Positions 25,590-35,127 are shown, counted from the stretch's first letter. The stretch is 64,000 nucleotides of DNA from Alteromonas sp. CI.11.F.A3 (GCF_032925565.1 NZ_CP136708.1:1-64000), one strand, 5' to 3'. Program-made: numbers and translations. Notes: generated by a model from the letters alone, not told the origin.

Positions 25590-26657
25590 ATGATACCTAT
25601 ACAGACAAAGTACGAAGGAAAGGGCGACCGTGTTCGCCATATCGGTTTTTTGTTACTGCCAAATTTCACCATGATGGCATTAACGTCTGCCATAGAGCCT
25701 TTGCGCATGGCAAACCACCTTTCAGGTAAAACCTTGTACACCTGGGCTACCATAAGCGCCAGCGGTGAACCCGTTGTCGCCAGTGATGGCTTGAGTGTGA
25801 ACGTGAGCGCCCGATACGAAAACCATGGAAGCTATTCGGCGGTAATGGTTTGCGGCGGCGTGGCGGTGAAAGAAGGTATTACCAAACTCGATTTGAACTG
25901 GTTAAATTACTTAGCCAGAAAGAACGTGATTTTAGGTGGTATTTGCACGGGAAGTTATGCATTAGCAAAAGCGGGATTGCTAGATAACGTAAACTGCACT
26001 ATTCACTGGGAAATGCTAGCCAGCTGGCAAGAAGACTTCCCAAAAATTAAAAGCACCAACCAACTTTACACCATTGAACATAAACGTTGGTGTAGTTCCG
26101 GTGGCACTGCCCCTATGGATTTGATGCTTTGCCTAATTGGCAGAGAATATGGAAAAGAACTGCAAATTGCGATTTGTGAAATGTTCGCCCACGAACATAT
26201 TCGCGACGAATCAGAAATGCAGCGTATTCCGCTTCAGCATGTTGTAGGTGCTAACCAGTCTAAGCTTCAAGATATAGTGCATTTGATGGAAGCCAATATT
26301 GAAGAGCCTTTGAACCTAAACGAGTTAGCCGGTTTCGTGAACTTGTCTCGCCGTCAGCTAGAACGTTTGTTTCAACGGTATTTGCATTGCTCACCCCATC
26401 GGTATTACATGCAAATTCGTTTAACCCGCGCAAGGCAGCTTATTAAGCAAACCAATATTTCTATTATTGAAGTGGCAATTTGCTGTGGGTTTGTTTCTAC
26501 CCCTCACTTTAGCAAGTGCTATCGAAACGCGTTTAAAATACCGCCTCGAGAAGAACGTGCAAACCGAGGCTTACAATTCGACAACGCCAGCGGCGAATCG
26601 ACATTTGGCACAGTGCAACTTCATTCATTTCCCGTGCATCAACTAGAGTGTGGTTAA
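25590..26657 (+). CDS. gbdR: AraC-family activator of betaine catabolism
   Basis: 355 residues. The N-terminal DJ-1/PfpI (GATase1-like) domain (about 15-190) starts RHIGFLLLPNFTMMALTSAIEPLRMAN. The segment GGICTGSYALAKAGLL holds the nucleophile-elbow cysteine position. A C-terminal AraC helix-turn-helix pair (about 235-330) includes LAGFVNLSRRQLERLFQRY and ends with CGFVSTPHFSKCYRNAF. This is the architecture of GbdR, which senses glycine betaine and dimethylglycine and activates gbc, dgc and related genes. Its place inside the cluster between gbcA and the dgc arm supports the name. Regulation of every neighbour by it is inferred. Confidence 0.88.
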   Translation: MIPIQTKYEGKGDRVRHIGFLLLPNFTMMALTSAIEPLRMANHLSGKTLYTWATISASGEPVVASDGLSVNVSARYENHGSYSAVMVCGGVAVKEGITKLDLNWLNYLARKNVILGGICTGSYALAKAGLLDNVNCTIHWEMLASWQEDFPKIKSTNQLYTIEHKRWCSSGGTAPMDLMLCLIGREYGKELQIAICEMFAHEHIRDESEMQRIPLQHVVGANQSKLQDIVHLMEANIEEPLNLNELAGFVNLSRRQLERLFQRYLHCSPHRYYMQIRLTRARQLIKQTNISIIEVAICCGFVSTPHFSKCYRNAFKIPPREERANRGLQFDNASGESTFGTVQLHSFPVHQLECG

Positions 26658-26972
26658 TACTCAACCACACCTACTCACTCACCTTCTCACCCATTAAGTA
26701 AACACTCACTTACTCATAGAGACAACAATAAAGGTAAGTGAGAATTTCCTCGGACAACTTTCTACTTTTCTTCTTTTTGTATAAGTACCACTGCGCTTAC
26801 CTGCCCTCCCTTTTCGCGAAAAGCTTATTTTGACTTATCTGCAGGGCACGACGCATTTAGCAAATAATGAGTCGTATTAGCCCTAATCGACCATTTTGCT
26901 AGTGCTATTCTAATTTCCAAATTGTAAGCATGAAGCACATTTTAAAAGCGGCTTTTAGTTAAGGAATATCCC
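26658..26972. promoter_or_regulatory. Promoter region of the dgc arm
   Basis: 315 bases between gbdR and the M19-fold gene. It includes a perfect 12-bp palindrome, TTTTCGCGAAAA (26811-26822), flanked by the inverted pair TGCCCT (26802-26807) and AGGGCA (26843-26848). It must hold the promoter for the long plus-strand operon. No known operator was recognised. Confidence 0.4.
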
Positions 26973-27953
26973 ATGCAAGACGCAAAAGAGTTGCACGACA
27001 GCTCGATAATATTCGACGGTCTAGTGATAGCCAAATGGAACCGAGATTTGTTTGAAGACATGCATCGCGGCGGCCTAACCGCCGCGAACTGCACCGTGTC
27101 TGTGTGGGAAGGTTTTAAAAGCACCATAGACAACATTGTGGAATTTAATCAATACTTTGAAACCGACAGCGACTTGATCATGCCGGTAACCAAAACCGCT
27201 GATATCGCCACCGCCAAAGCCCTTGGTAAAACCGGCATTATTTTGGGTTTTCAAAATGCGAATGCCTTTGAAGATCAAATTGGCTATGTAGAAATATTCA
27301 AAAAGCTGGGCGTAGGTATAGTGCAAATGGCCTACAACACGCAAAACTTAGTCGGTACGGGTTGCTATGAACGCGACGGCGGCTTATCCGGTTTTGGCCG
27401 TGAAATAGTCGCTGAAATGAATCGCGTAGGCATAATGTGCGACCTAAGCCACGTAGGCCCGCAAACCTCAATTGAAGTCATTGAAGCATCGACTAAACCT
27501 GTGTGTTATTCCCACTGTTTACCATCAGGTTTAAAAGATCACCCCCGCAATAAGTCAGACGAAGAACTTAAATTCATCGCCGACAGAAACGGCTTTATTG
27601 GCGTAACCATGTTTGCCCCTTTCTTGGCAAAAGGCATCGATTCCACCGTAGATGACTATGTAGAAGCCATGGACTACGTGATTGATATTGCAGGCGAAGA
27701 CTGTGTAGGTATAGGCACAGATTTCACTCAAGGCCACGACAAAGCCTTCTTCGATATGCTAACTCACGACAAAGGCTACGCACGTAACCTCACTAACTTT
27801 GGAAAAATTGTGAACCCACTTGGTATTCGTACCCTTGGCGAGTTCCCCAATTTAACCGCCACCATGTTAAAGCACGGTTGGTCGGAGCAAAAAATCAAAA
27901 AGGTGATGGGTGAAAACTGGGTTAACGTTTTAAAACAAGTGTGGGGAGAATAA
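26973..27953 (+). CDS. M19 (renal-dipeptidase-fold) protein of the betaine cluster, lacking key metal ligands
   Basis: 326 residues with the TIM-barrel pattern of membrane dipeptidases: CDLSHVG (near 150), CYSHCLPSGLKDHPRNKSDE and VGIGTDFTQGHD near the C-terminus. Classical members have an N-terminal HxD metal motif (DGHND) and a bridging Glu. Here those places read FDGLVIAKW and LGFQNANAF, so the first metal ligands are missing. A homologous gene sits in the Pseudomonas gbc-dgc cluster, where it is annotated as a dipeptidase of unclear role. It lies 2 bp from the next gene. True peptidase activity is doubtful; another amide or amine substrate, or a structural role, is possible. Confidence 0.72.
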   Translation: MQDAKELHDSSIIFDGLVIAKWNRDLFEDMHRGGLTAANCTVSVWEGFKSTIDNIVEFNQYFETDSDLIMPVTKTADIATAKALGKTGIILGFQNANAFEDQIGYVEIFKKLGVGIVQMAYNTQNLVGTGCYERDGGLSGFGREIVAEMNRVGIMCDLSHVGPQTSIEVIEASTKPVCYSHCLPSGLKDHPRNKSDEELKFIADRNGFIGVTMFAPFLAKGIDSTVDDYVEAMDYVIDIAGEDCVGIGTDFTQGHDKAFFDMLTHDKGYARNLTNFGKIVNPLGIRTLGEFPNLTATMLKHGWSEQKIKKVMGENWVNVLKQVWGE

Positions 27954-27955
27954 TT

Positions 27956-28486
27956 ATGTCGTATCACAGCCCTGAAATGCCAATACAAGTAGACGATGAA
28001 ACCGGCGTATGGACCACCGACGCCCTGCCCATGCTTTATGTACCACGTCACTTTTTTGTGAATAACCACATGGGTATTGAAGAAGAAATTGGCGCAGAAA
28101 AGTATGCCGACATTCTTTATAAAGCGGGCTATAAATCGGCTTATTACTGGTGCGAAAAGGAAGCAGAGGCCCACGGTATATCGGGCGAAGCGGTATTTGA
28201 GCATTACATGAAGCGTTTATCTCAGCGCGGTTGGGGTTTTTTCATTACCGAATCCCTAGACTTAGAAGCGGGCACTGCCCGAGTTCGCTTAGAAAATTCC
28301 GCCTTTGTTTATCAGTACGGCAATGTGAACCGCAAAGTCGATTATATGTTCACCGGCTGGTTTGCAGGCGCTATGGATCAAATTGCCCAAAGCCTTGGCT
28401 ACTCGGTAAAAACCCAAGCTGTACAAACCCAATGCGCGGCCGAAGAAGGCTGTGACTATGGCATTTTTGAAGTGTCTCCTTTGTAG
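27956..28486 (+). CDS. DUF5943/4-vinyl-reductase-like protein of the betaine cluster
   Basis: 176 residues from the ATG at 27956, chosen over an upstream in-frame GTG because GGGGAGA lies just before it. The C-terminal half (TARVRLENSAFVYQYG, FTGWFAGAMDQIAQSLGYSV, then CAAEEGCDYGIFEV) resembles V4R-type small-molecule-binding domains, with a conserved Cys pair. The protein is always a neighbour of dgcA in betaine-degrading pseudomonads, but I know of no assigned reaction. It is coupled to the M19-fold gene (2-bp gap) and followed by dgcA after 57 bp. It could be a ligand-binding or chaperone partner of DgcAB; that is only a guess. Confidence 0.65.
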   Translation: MSYHSPEMPIQVDDETGVWTTDALPMLYVPRHFFVNNHMGIEEEIGAEKYADILYKAGYKSAYYWCEKEAEAHGISGEAVFEHYMKRLSQRGWGFFITESLDLEAGTARVRLENSAFVYQYGNVNRKVDYMFTGWFAGAMDQIAQSLGYSVKTQAVQTQCAAEEGCDYGIFEVSPL

Positions 28487-28543
28487 CCACACCATATTGA
28501 TTGAAACACGCAGTCGCGAAAATGTATTTCTTGAGGGAACACC

Positions 28544-30604
28544 ATGGCGCAGTTTGAAGCCTTATTTAAGCCATTAGCAATTAATAAACTGACTATTCGA
28601 AACCGAGTAGTAAGTACGGCTCACGCAGAGGTGTATGCCACCGAAGGCGGTATGACCACAGAACGCTACGTAAAGTATTACGAAGAGAAAGCCAAAGGTG
28701 GCGTTGGCCTTTGTATTTGTGGCGGGTCGAGCGTGGTATCTATTGATAGCCCTCAAGATTGGTGGAAGTCGGTTAACTTATCTACCGATCGTATTATCCC
28801 TCATTTTCAAAATTTAGCCGATGCCGTGCACAAACACGGCGGCAAAATTATGATTCAAATTACCCATATGGGCCGACGTTCTCGATGGGACGGGGGCAAT
28901 TGGAGCACCTTACTTAGCCCAAGTGGTATTCGTGAACCCGTACACCGTGCTACCTGTAAAACCATTGAAATTGAAGAAATGCAGCGCATTATTGGCGACT
29001 TTGCCAAAGCTGCTGGCCGCGCAAAAGCCGGCGGTTTAGATGGCATTGAACTTTCTGCAGTGCACCAGCATTTAATCGATCAATTTTGGAGCCCTCGGGT
29101 AAACCAGCGCACCGACGAATGGGGCGGTAGCTTTGAAAACCGCATGCGATTTGGCATGGAAGTACTAAAAGCCGTACGAGAAGAAGTGGGCCGCGATTTC
29201 GCCGTAGGCTTGCGTATTACTGGCGATGAATTTCATGCCGATGGTCTTAATCACGATGACATGAAAGAAATAGCGGCGTATTACAATAACACCGGCTTGC
29301 TCGACTTTTTCAGCGTAGTGGGCTCGGGCTGCGACACCCACAATACCCTTGCTAACGTTATTCCTAATATGAGCTACCCACCAGAGCCGTTTTTGCACTT
29401 AGCAGCAGGCATTAAAGAAGTGGTGAGCGTGCCTGTTATGCACGCCCAAAACATTAAAGATCCTAACCAGGCGCAGCGCATATTAGAAGCAGGCTACGTA
29501 GATTTTGTAGGCATGACACGGGCGCACATTGCCGACCCGCACCTCATTACCAAAATTAAGCTTAACCAAGTAGATCAAATAAAGCAGTGCGTGGGCGCGA
29601 ACTATTGCATAGACCGCCAATACCAAGGGTTAGATGTACTTTGCATTCAAAATGCAGCCACGTCCCGCGAATCTACCATGCCCCATATTATTCAAAAAAC
29701 TGACGGCCTTATTCGCACAGTAGTGATTATAGGGGGCGGCCCTGCAGGCATGGAAGCGGCTCGCGTTAGTGCAGAACGCGGCCATAAGGTCACCCTTATA
29801 GAAAAAAGCAGTGAGTTAGGCGGGCAGATTACTATTGCTGCCAAAGCGCCACAGCGGGATCAAATAGCCGGCATCACTCGCTGGTTCACCTTGGAACTTG
29901 CACGCTTAGGCGTAGATGTACAACTTAATACCGCCGCCGACGAAGCCAGTATTCGCGGGTTTAATGCTGACGTGGTTATTCTGGCTACCGGCGCAACACC
30001 GTTTATTAATCAAAACCCCCATTGGGGCGCTGATGACGGCTTAGTGGTTAGTTCGTGGGATATTTTAAACGGCCAAGTAACGCCAGGTAAAAACGTATTG
30101 GTGTACGACACCATATGCGAATTTAGCGGCTTATCGGTTGCCGACTTCTTGGCGCACAATGGCGCATTAGTAGAAGTGGTTACCGATGATATTAAGCCAG
30201 GTGCAGCGGTAGGCGGCACCACCTTCCCTACTTATTATCGCAGTTTATACGAGCGCGAAGTCATTATGACTTCTGACTTGTTGTTAGAAAGAGTGTACAA
30301 GGAAGGCGACAAGCTTGTGGCCGTGCTTGAAAACGAATACACAGGGCAACAAGAAGAACGGGTGGTGGATCAAGTGGTAGTAGAAAACGGTACTCGCCCC
30401 GACGAACTGCTGTACTACCAACTAAAACAAGACTCTCGTAACAAAGGGCAAATAGATATTGAAGCGCTATATGACGCTAAACCTCAGCCTATGCTTTTGG
30501 AAGAGGCGAGCGGCTATTTACTATATAGAATTGGCGACTGCGTGGCCCAGCGCAACACACATGCCGCCATTTATGACGCCTTAAGGCTATGCAAAGATTT
30601 CTAA
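28544..30604 (+). CDS. dgcA: Dimethylglycine demethylase flavoprotein subunit
   Basis: 686 residues. The N-terminal old-yellow-enzyme barrel (about 1-370) has ITHMGRRSRWDGG and AVHQHLIDQFWSPRVNQRTD. A cysteine cluster for 4Fe-4S follows (CVGANYC then LCIQNAA). The C-terminal half has two dinucleotide-binding folds, the first at VVIIGGGPAGMEAARV. This is the trimethylamine-dehydrogenase/2,4-dienoyl-CoA-reductase plan shared by DgcA. With DgcB and the ETF it converts dimethylglycine to sarcosine and sends electrons to the quinone pool. Start at 28544 has GAGGGA upstream. Position and order match the known gbc-dgc clusters. Confidence 0.9.
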   Translation: MAQFEALFKPLAINKLTIRNRVVSTAHAEVYATEGGMTTERYVKYYEEKAKGGVGLCICGGSSVVSIDSPQDWWKSVNLSTDRIIPHFQNLADAVHKHGGKIMIQITHMGRRSRWDGGNWSTLLSPSGIREPVHRATCKTIEIEEMQRIIGDFAKAAGRAKAGGLDGIELSAVHQHLIDQFWSPRVNQRTDEWGGSFENRMRFGMEVLKAVREEVGRDFAVGLRITGDEFHADGLNHDDMKEIAAYYNNTGLLDFFSVVGSGCDTHNTLANVIPNMSYPPEPFLHLAAGIKEVVSVPVMHAQNIKDPNQAQRILEAGYVDFVGMTRAHIADPHLITKIKLNQVDQIKQCVGANYCIDRQYQGLDVLCIQNAATSRESTMPHIIQKTDGLIRTVVIIGGGPAGMEAARVSAERGHKVTLIEKSSELGGQITIAAKAPQRDQIAGITRWFTLELARLGVDVQLNTAADEASIRGFNADVVILATGATPFINQNPHWGADDGLVVSSWDILNGQVTPGKNVLVYDTICEFSGLSVADFLAHNGALVEVVTDDIKPGAAVGGTTFPTYYRSLYEREVIMTSDLLLERVYKEGDKLVAVLENEYTGQQEERVVDQVVVENGTRPDELLYYQLKQDSRNKGQIDIEALYDAKPQPMLLEEASGYLLYRIGDCVAQRNTHAAIYDALRLCKDF

Positions 30605-30674
30605 TTGGGCGGCAAGGTACAGCATTCACCGCCAACTTTTGCATAACCGCTATTTCGATAACAGCGCTACACAC

Positions 30675-30699
30675 AGCCAACCCACGCTTGCGGTTGGCT
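30675..30699. other. Stem-loop between dgcA and dgcB
   Basis: AGCCAACC (30675-30682) pairs perfectly with GGTTGGCT (30692-30699) across a 9-nt loop. No U-tract follows on either strand. It may protect the dgcA mRNA end or attenuate read-through into dgcB. Confidence 0.45.
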
Positions 30700-30736
30700 A
30701 CAAAAAATAAGAAACCTAACCACCGCGGGTGTTGTC

Positions 30737-32686
30737 ATGTTTGCTGATGATTTTTTACCGTCTGTATTATTTGTACTGCTGCTAGTGTCGGTACTGCTTA
30801 CGCTAATTGGCGCAGGCCGCCGCGTGCGATTGTGGCGACAAGGACAAGCATCTACTGTGCATTGGGCTGGGTTACTTTCCATTCCACGGCGCTATTTGGT
30901 AGACCTTCATCATGTAGTCGCTAGCGACAAATACATTTCAAATACCCACGTGGCCACCGCAGGCGGCTTCGTGCTAACCACTGTTTTAGTGCTAAGCATT
31001 TACCTATTCGGCATAACAGGCCCTGTTTTAAATTATGCGTTGCTAGCCAGTAGCGCGCTTATGTTTATTGGCGCAGTGTTTGTGTTCTTACGGCGCAGGA
31101 ACCCACCGCCTAATTTGTCAAAAGGGCCGTGGTCGCGCCTGCCTTATAGCTTGTTAACCTATGCAAGTAGCTTCTTTACTTTAAGCTTACCCGCCACCGG
31201 CCTATTACCCGCAAACACAGGCGGTTGGTTGTTAGCCGTGGTGTTATTGCTTGGCATAACCTGGGGCGTGGGCGAAATGTATTTGGGCATGACCTGGGGC
31301 GGCCCCATGAAGCACGCCTTTGCGGGCGCGCTACATTTAGGCTTTCACCGCAGACAAGAGCGTTTTGGCGGCGGGCGCTCAACGGGCCTTAAAAGCATTA
31401 ACCTTGGAAGCATTCACCTTAAAACCGAGAAGCTAGGTGTAGAAAAGCCTGAAGACTTTAAATGGAACCAGCTACTCAGCTTCGATGCATGCGTAGAATG
31501 CGGGCGATGTGAAAAAGCCTGCCCTGCTTTTGCTGCAGGCCAACCACTTAACCCCAAAAAGCTTATTCAAGACATGGTAGTTGGCATGGCCGGAGGCAGC
31601 GATGCCCAGTTTGCTGGCAGCCCTTACCCTGGCGTGAAAACGAGTATAGACAAAGCAGGCACTTATAAAGGCAGCCCGATTATTCCTATTGTAAACGTGC
31701 TAGTGCCATCTGAAACCGTGTGGTCTTGCACCACCTGCCGCGCCTGTGTTCAAGAATGCCCCATGATGATTGAACATGTAGACGCCATTGTTGATATGCG
31801 CCGTTTTGAAACCTTAGAAAAAGGCCAAACACCGGGCAAAGGTGCTGAATTGCTCGAGAACTTAAAAACCACCGACAACCCCAATGGCTATGCGCCTAAA
31901 AGCCGAATGAACTGGGCAGCAGATCAGAACTTACCCGTATTTGGCCAACAGGTAGAACAAGCAGACGTATTATTGTGGATAGGCGATGCCGCGTTCGACA
32001 TGCGAAACCAACGTACCTTGCGTGCCATGGTAAGTTTATTGCGCGCTGCTAACGTAGATTTTGCAGTATTGGGCGATAGCGAATGCGACAGTGGCGACCC
32101 AGCACGCAGGCTAGGCGATGAAGCCACCTTCCAGCGTTTGGCGAAAACCAATATTGCCACTATGGCGCAGTATCAATTCAAGCATATTGTTACCGCCGAC
32201 CCTCACGCTTTTCATTGCCTTAAAAATGAATACGGTGATTTTGGCGGCCATTACGATGTATACCACCACACTGGCTTTTTTGCCGACCTAGTCAAAAACC
32301 AAAAACTAACCTTAAGCAGTAATAAGGCCTTATCACTCACCTATCACGACCCCTGTTACTTAGGCCGATACAACGGCGAATACGACGCCCCTAGGTACTT
32401 ACTAGAAGTGATGGGCATTAGTATAAAAGAAATGGAGCGAAGCAAAACCAAAGCGCGCTGTTGCGGCGGTGGGGGCGGCGCCCCCGTTACCGATATACCC
32501 GGCACACAACGTATTCCCGATATGCGCATGGAAGATGCCAAAGCAACGAACGCTGACATTATTGCCGTAGGCTGCCCGCAATGTAGCTTAATGCTAGAGG
32601 GTGTTGTAGAGCCTCGCCCACAAGTAAAAGACATTGCCGAGCTGATGTTAGACGCTTTGGTGTTACAGAGCACAGCCGATGTCTAA
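30737..32686 (+). CDS. dgcB: Dimethylglycine demethylase iron-sulfur membrane subunit
   Basis: 649 residues. Several membrane helices fill the first ~190 residues. Two 4Fe-4S motifs follow, CVECGRCEKACP and CTTCRACVQECP. The C-terminal half carries cysteine-rich CCG-type motifs (DPCYLGRYNG, ARCCGGGGG, GCPQCSLML) as in heterodisulfide-reductase subunit D and glycolate oxidase iron-sulfur proteins. DgcB is thought to take electrons from DgcA or the ETF into the quinone pool at the inner membrane. It overlaps etfA by 8 bp, so the two are translated together. The call rests on family plus neighbours. Confidence 0.88.
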   Translation: MFADDFLPSVLFVLLLVSVLLTLIGAGRRVRLWRQGQASTVHWAGLLSIPRRYLVDLHHVVASDKYISNTHVATAGGFVLTTVLVLSIYLFGITGPVLNYALLASSALMFIGAVFVFLRRRNPPPNLSKGPWSRLPYSLLTYASSFFTLSLPATGLLPANTGGWLLAVVLLLGITWGVGEMYLGMTWGGPMKHAFAGALHLGFHRRQERFGGGRSTGLKSINLGSIHLKTEKLGVEKPEDFKWNQLLSFDACVECGRCEKACPAFAAGQPLNPKKLIQDMVVGMAGGSDAQFAGSPYPGVKTSIDKAGTYKGSPIIPIVNVLVPSETVWSCTTCRACVQECPMMIEHVDAIVDMRRFETLEKGQTPGKGAELLENLKTTDNPNGYAPKSRMNWAADQNLPVFGQQVEQADVLLWIGDAAFDMRNQRTLRAMVSLLRAANVDFAVLGDSECDSGDPARRLGDEATFQRLAKTNIATMAQYQFKHIVTADPHAFHCLKNEYGDFGGHYDVYHHTGFFADLVKNQKLTLSSNKALSLTYHDPCYLGRYNGEYDAPRYLLEVMGISIKEMERSKTKARCCGGGGGAPVTDIPGTQRIPDMRMEDAKATNADIIAVGCPQCSLMLEGVVEPRPQVKDIAELMLDALVLQSTADV

Positions 32687-34214
32687 CCTATTTCGTCGTG
32701 ACCCGCGAGCCCAGTGGATTGCCAGAAACAGGCTACATCCACTACATGTACCTGAAGGCCAGTTAGCTCAACGCGGCCCTACCGGATTATTGCGTAAAAA
32801 TGTACATGCCATCGGTTTTGTTGGCCCGAATGGCCTAAAGCGAATTGATAGGTCCGGCGCTGCGGGCTCTGTTAACCAGCTAACCAGACAATCTGCTCAA
32901 GGTAGTAAGTCAGCAGCCCAAGAAGAGATTGTGCTACCGCTACACAAAGTAGCTAACCCAGATTTTTATATTCTAGTGGTGGTAGACGGCGTTTCAGGCC
33001 GATTATCTAGCCACGACAGAGATACTCTAGGCTTAGCTCATAAATTGGCAACCCAGGGCGCTCATATTGATAATGGCGCTCTTATTGAAAATAGCCTACT
33101 TGTCGAAAATAACGCAGCTTTTGATAAAGGTATTGAAGGCAACGAAGCAAGCACAGGTACAGGTGTAGATGCAGGCGCGGGTGCAGGTGTAAGTCCAGGT
33201 GTGGGTGCAGGCGAAAGAACAGGCGCAGTAGTGGCGGTATTTTTCGACACCATTACCGAAGAAAAGCTAGATACCGCAGGCATAGACAGGCTGGTAAATT
33301 TTGAAGGCAATGAATATCAGCGCTACAACCCAGAACAGCGGTGCGCCGGTTTATACAAGCTAGTAAATCAGTTAAACCCCAAACATATTTTATTCCCAGA
33401 TAGCATTCACGGCGGAGCAGATTTAGGCCGCAGACTAGCCGCAAAGCTTAATACCACTGTGGCCAGCAATGTATGGAAAGTTAATGGTAACCAAATAGTA
33501 TGTCGCGGCTCTGCAGGTAAAACCGATATTACCCGCCCTATTACTAACGTTATGCTATTACTTGAAGAATGCAGCGAGCCGGTGAGTGATACTAGGCACG
33601 AATGCAAAGTGCTTGAGCAGCCACTTATTCCGCCTCCTAAACAGGCACCTGATCAAACACTAGAACAAGCGATAACAAATACCTACGAACAAAAAATTAC
33701 AGACCTAGGCAATGAAAGCGTGAACCCTAACGATATTAATTTGGCCGAGGCTGGGTTTATCTTATCTGGCGGCAACGGCATTACCGATTGGGAGCAGTTC
33801 CACCAAGCAGCATCAATATTAGGCGCTACCGAAGGTGCAAGCCGTGTAGCGGTAGACGATGGTTTTATGCCACGGGAGCGACAAGTCGGTGCAACTGGCA
33901 CTTGGGTTACAGCAAAGGTGTATGTTGCGGTAGGTATATCCGGCGCAATTCAGCACATGCAAGGCATAGCACAGTGTGAAAAGGTCATTGCCATTAATAC
34001 CGATGATAGCTGCGACATGGTTAAACGCGCCGATTTAAGCGCCATTGGCGATAGCCAAGAAATATTAGCCGCCTTACTTGCACTGGTGCATAAGCCCAAA
34101 AACAATTTAGAACGGGATTCAAAAGGCGATCAGGAAATCGAACACACCGCCCCCCGTGACACTTCCGGCTTAAACACGCATCAAACTACGCCTAAACATG
34201 CAACGGAGGCATAA
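32679..34214 (+). CDS. etfA: Electron transfer flavoprotein alpha subunit of the dimethylglycine pathway
   Basis: 511 residues, far longer than the usual ~310. The start RRDPRAQWIARNRLHPLH is shared with the EtfA of gbc-dgc clusters. The ETF alpha core is visible in HILFPDSIHGGADLGRRLAAKL and in the FAD region SGGNGITDWEQFH. Two insertions make it long: a Gly/Ala-rich stretch (about residues 158-187, with GAGAGVSPGVGAG) and a polar Gln/Glu-rich segment near 305-350. Both are outside the core. The start overlaps dgcB. With EtfB it accepts electrons from DgcA. Confidence 0.85.
   Translation: MSNLFRRDPRAQWIARNRLHPLHVPEGQLAQRGPTGLLRKNVHAIGFVGPNGLKRIDRSGAAGSVNQLTRQSAQGSKSAAQEEIVLPLHKVANPDFYILVVVDGVSGRLSSHDRDTLGLAHKLATQGAHIDNGALIENSLLVENNAAFDKGIEGNEASTGTGVDAGAGAGVSPGVGAGERTGAVVAVFFDTITEEKLDTAGIDRLVNFEGNEYQRYNPEQRCAGLYKLVNQLNPKHILFPDSIHGGADLGRRLAAKLNTTVASNVWKVNGNQIVCRGSAGKTDITRPITNVMLLLEECSEPVSDTRHECKVLEQPLIPPPKQAPDQTLEQAITNTYEQKITDLGNESVNPNDINLAEAGFILSGGNGITDWEQFHQAASILGATEGASRVAVDDGFMPRERQVGATGTWVTAKVYVAVGISGAIQHMQGIAQCEKVIAINTDDSCDMVKRADLSAIGDSQEILAALLALVHKPKNNLERDSKGDQEIEHTAPRDTSGLNTHQTTPKHATEA
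33150..33235 (+). repeat. Low-complexity Gly/Ala-coding stretch in etfA
   Basis: Six- and twelve-base variants of (G)CAGGTG/GCAGGCG recur and encode alternating Gly, Ala, Val and Thr. It looks like slippage-prone sequence inserted in a surface loop of the ETF alpha subunit. Confidence 0.7.
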
Positions 34215-34215
34215 C

Positions 34216-35025
34216 GTGAATAAGCTGCTTGAAGAAAATGTGAACTTAACGGTGTTAGTGTCTATTGGCGAGCACCCGCTATCGAAGCGCCCAAGACGTG
34301 CCGAGCAAGATGCTAGAGCGTTAGAAATTGGTCTGAATTCGCCTGATACCAACCTACAGGTGATGCACGCAGGCACTGCGAACAATGCGCAAACCCATAC
34401 CGTATTAAAAGACTATTTAGGTATGGGCTTACCAGAAATTAAGGTATTAACCGTACCACAAGAAACCGATAGCCTTGCCGCGTTAACTAGCAGTTTCACT
34501 GATAGCAGTCCCGATATAATACTGGCAGGCATGCGCGCCGAAAATGGCGAATCATCTGGCATGCTGCCTTACTTATTATCTGAAAAGTTAGGTATGGCAG
34601 TAGTACCCAGCATAACCGAGATATTAAGCGTAGATAAAAAAGCTGGATTCGCAGAGTTACTTCAAGCCTTGCCAAGAGGCCAGCGCAGAAAAGTAAGCGT
34701 AAAACTGCCCTTTGTGGCTACCGTTGATATGGCAGCCGCAGCACCGCGCCAAAGTGCTTTTGGCGCAGCCATGCGAGGAAAAATTACTGTAGTGGACGCC
34801 ATTGCTACTGACACTACCACTACAAACGATGCGCCCCCCCAATGGAAAACAACCCCAGCTCAACCACGCCCTAAACGGCTTAAAATAGTGAAAGCTAAAA
34901 CCGCCGCCGATAGATTCAAAGCCGCCACCGCCAAAGCCCAAGGTGGTGGAGGAAAGGTTATTTATAATAACCAAGAAGCTGCCGAAGCTATTTTGAAAAT
35001 GCTAAAAGAAGAGAAGGTACTGTAG
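34216..35025 (+). CDS. etfB: Electron transfer flavoprotein beta subunit
   Basis: The start is GTG at 34216, with GGAGG six bases upstream and one base after the etfA stop; an in-frame ATG at 34198 would overlap etfA and lacks a ribosome site. 269 residues: LTVLVSIGEHPLS at the N-terminus, then SPDIILAGMRAENGESSGMLPYLLSEKLGMAVVPS, which fits the ETF beta nucleotide-binding core. A basic, Ala/Lys-rich tail ends in EAAEAILKMLKEEKVL. It forms the heterodimer with EtfA that carries electrons from DgcA. The tail is unlike housekeeping EtfB and fits the dedicated cluster version. Confidence 0.82.
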   Translation: MNKLLEENVNLTVLVSIGEHPLSKRPRRAEQDARALEIGLNSPDTNLQVMHAGTANNAQTHTVLKDYLGMGLPEIKVLTVPQETDSLAALTSSFTDSSPDIILAGMRAENGESSGMLPYLLSEKLGMAVVPSITEILSVDKKAGFAELLQALPRGQRRKVSVKLPFVATVDMAAAAPRQSAFGAAMRGKITVVDAIATDTTTTNDAPPQWKTTPAQPRPKRLKIVKAKTAADRFKAATAKAQGGGGKVIYNNQEAAEAILKMLKEEKVL

Positions 35026-35127
35026 ACGGTATATTAAGCATTAAGCCTAGTGCGAGGCAATCATCGCCAAAGTACGACCTGGTTATTACATCGCGCCGCG
35101 GCACTGGTACTACTGCTTATGCTAATA

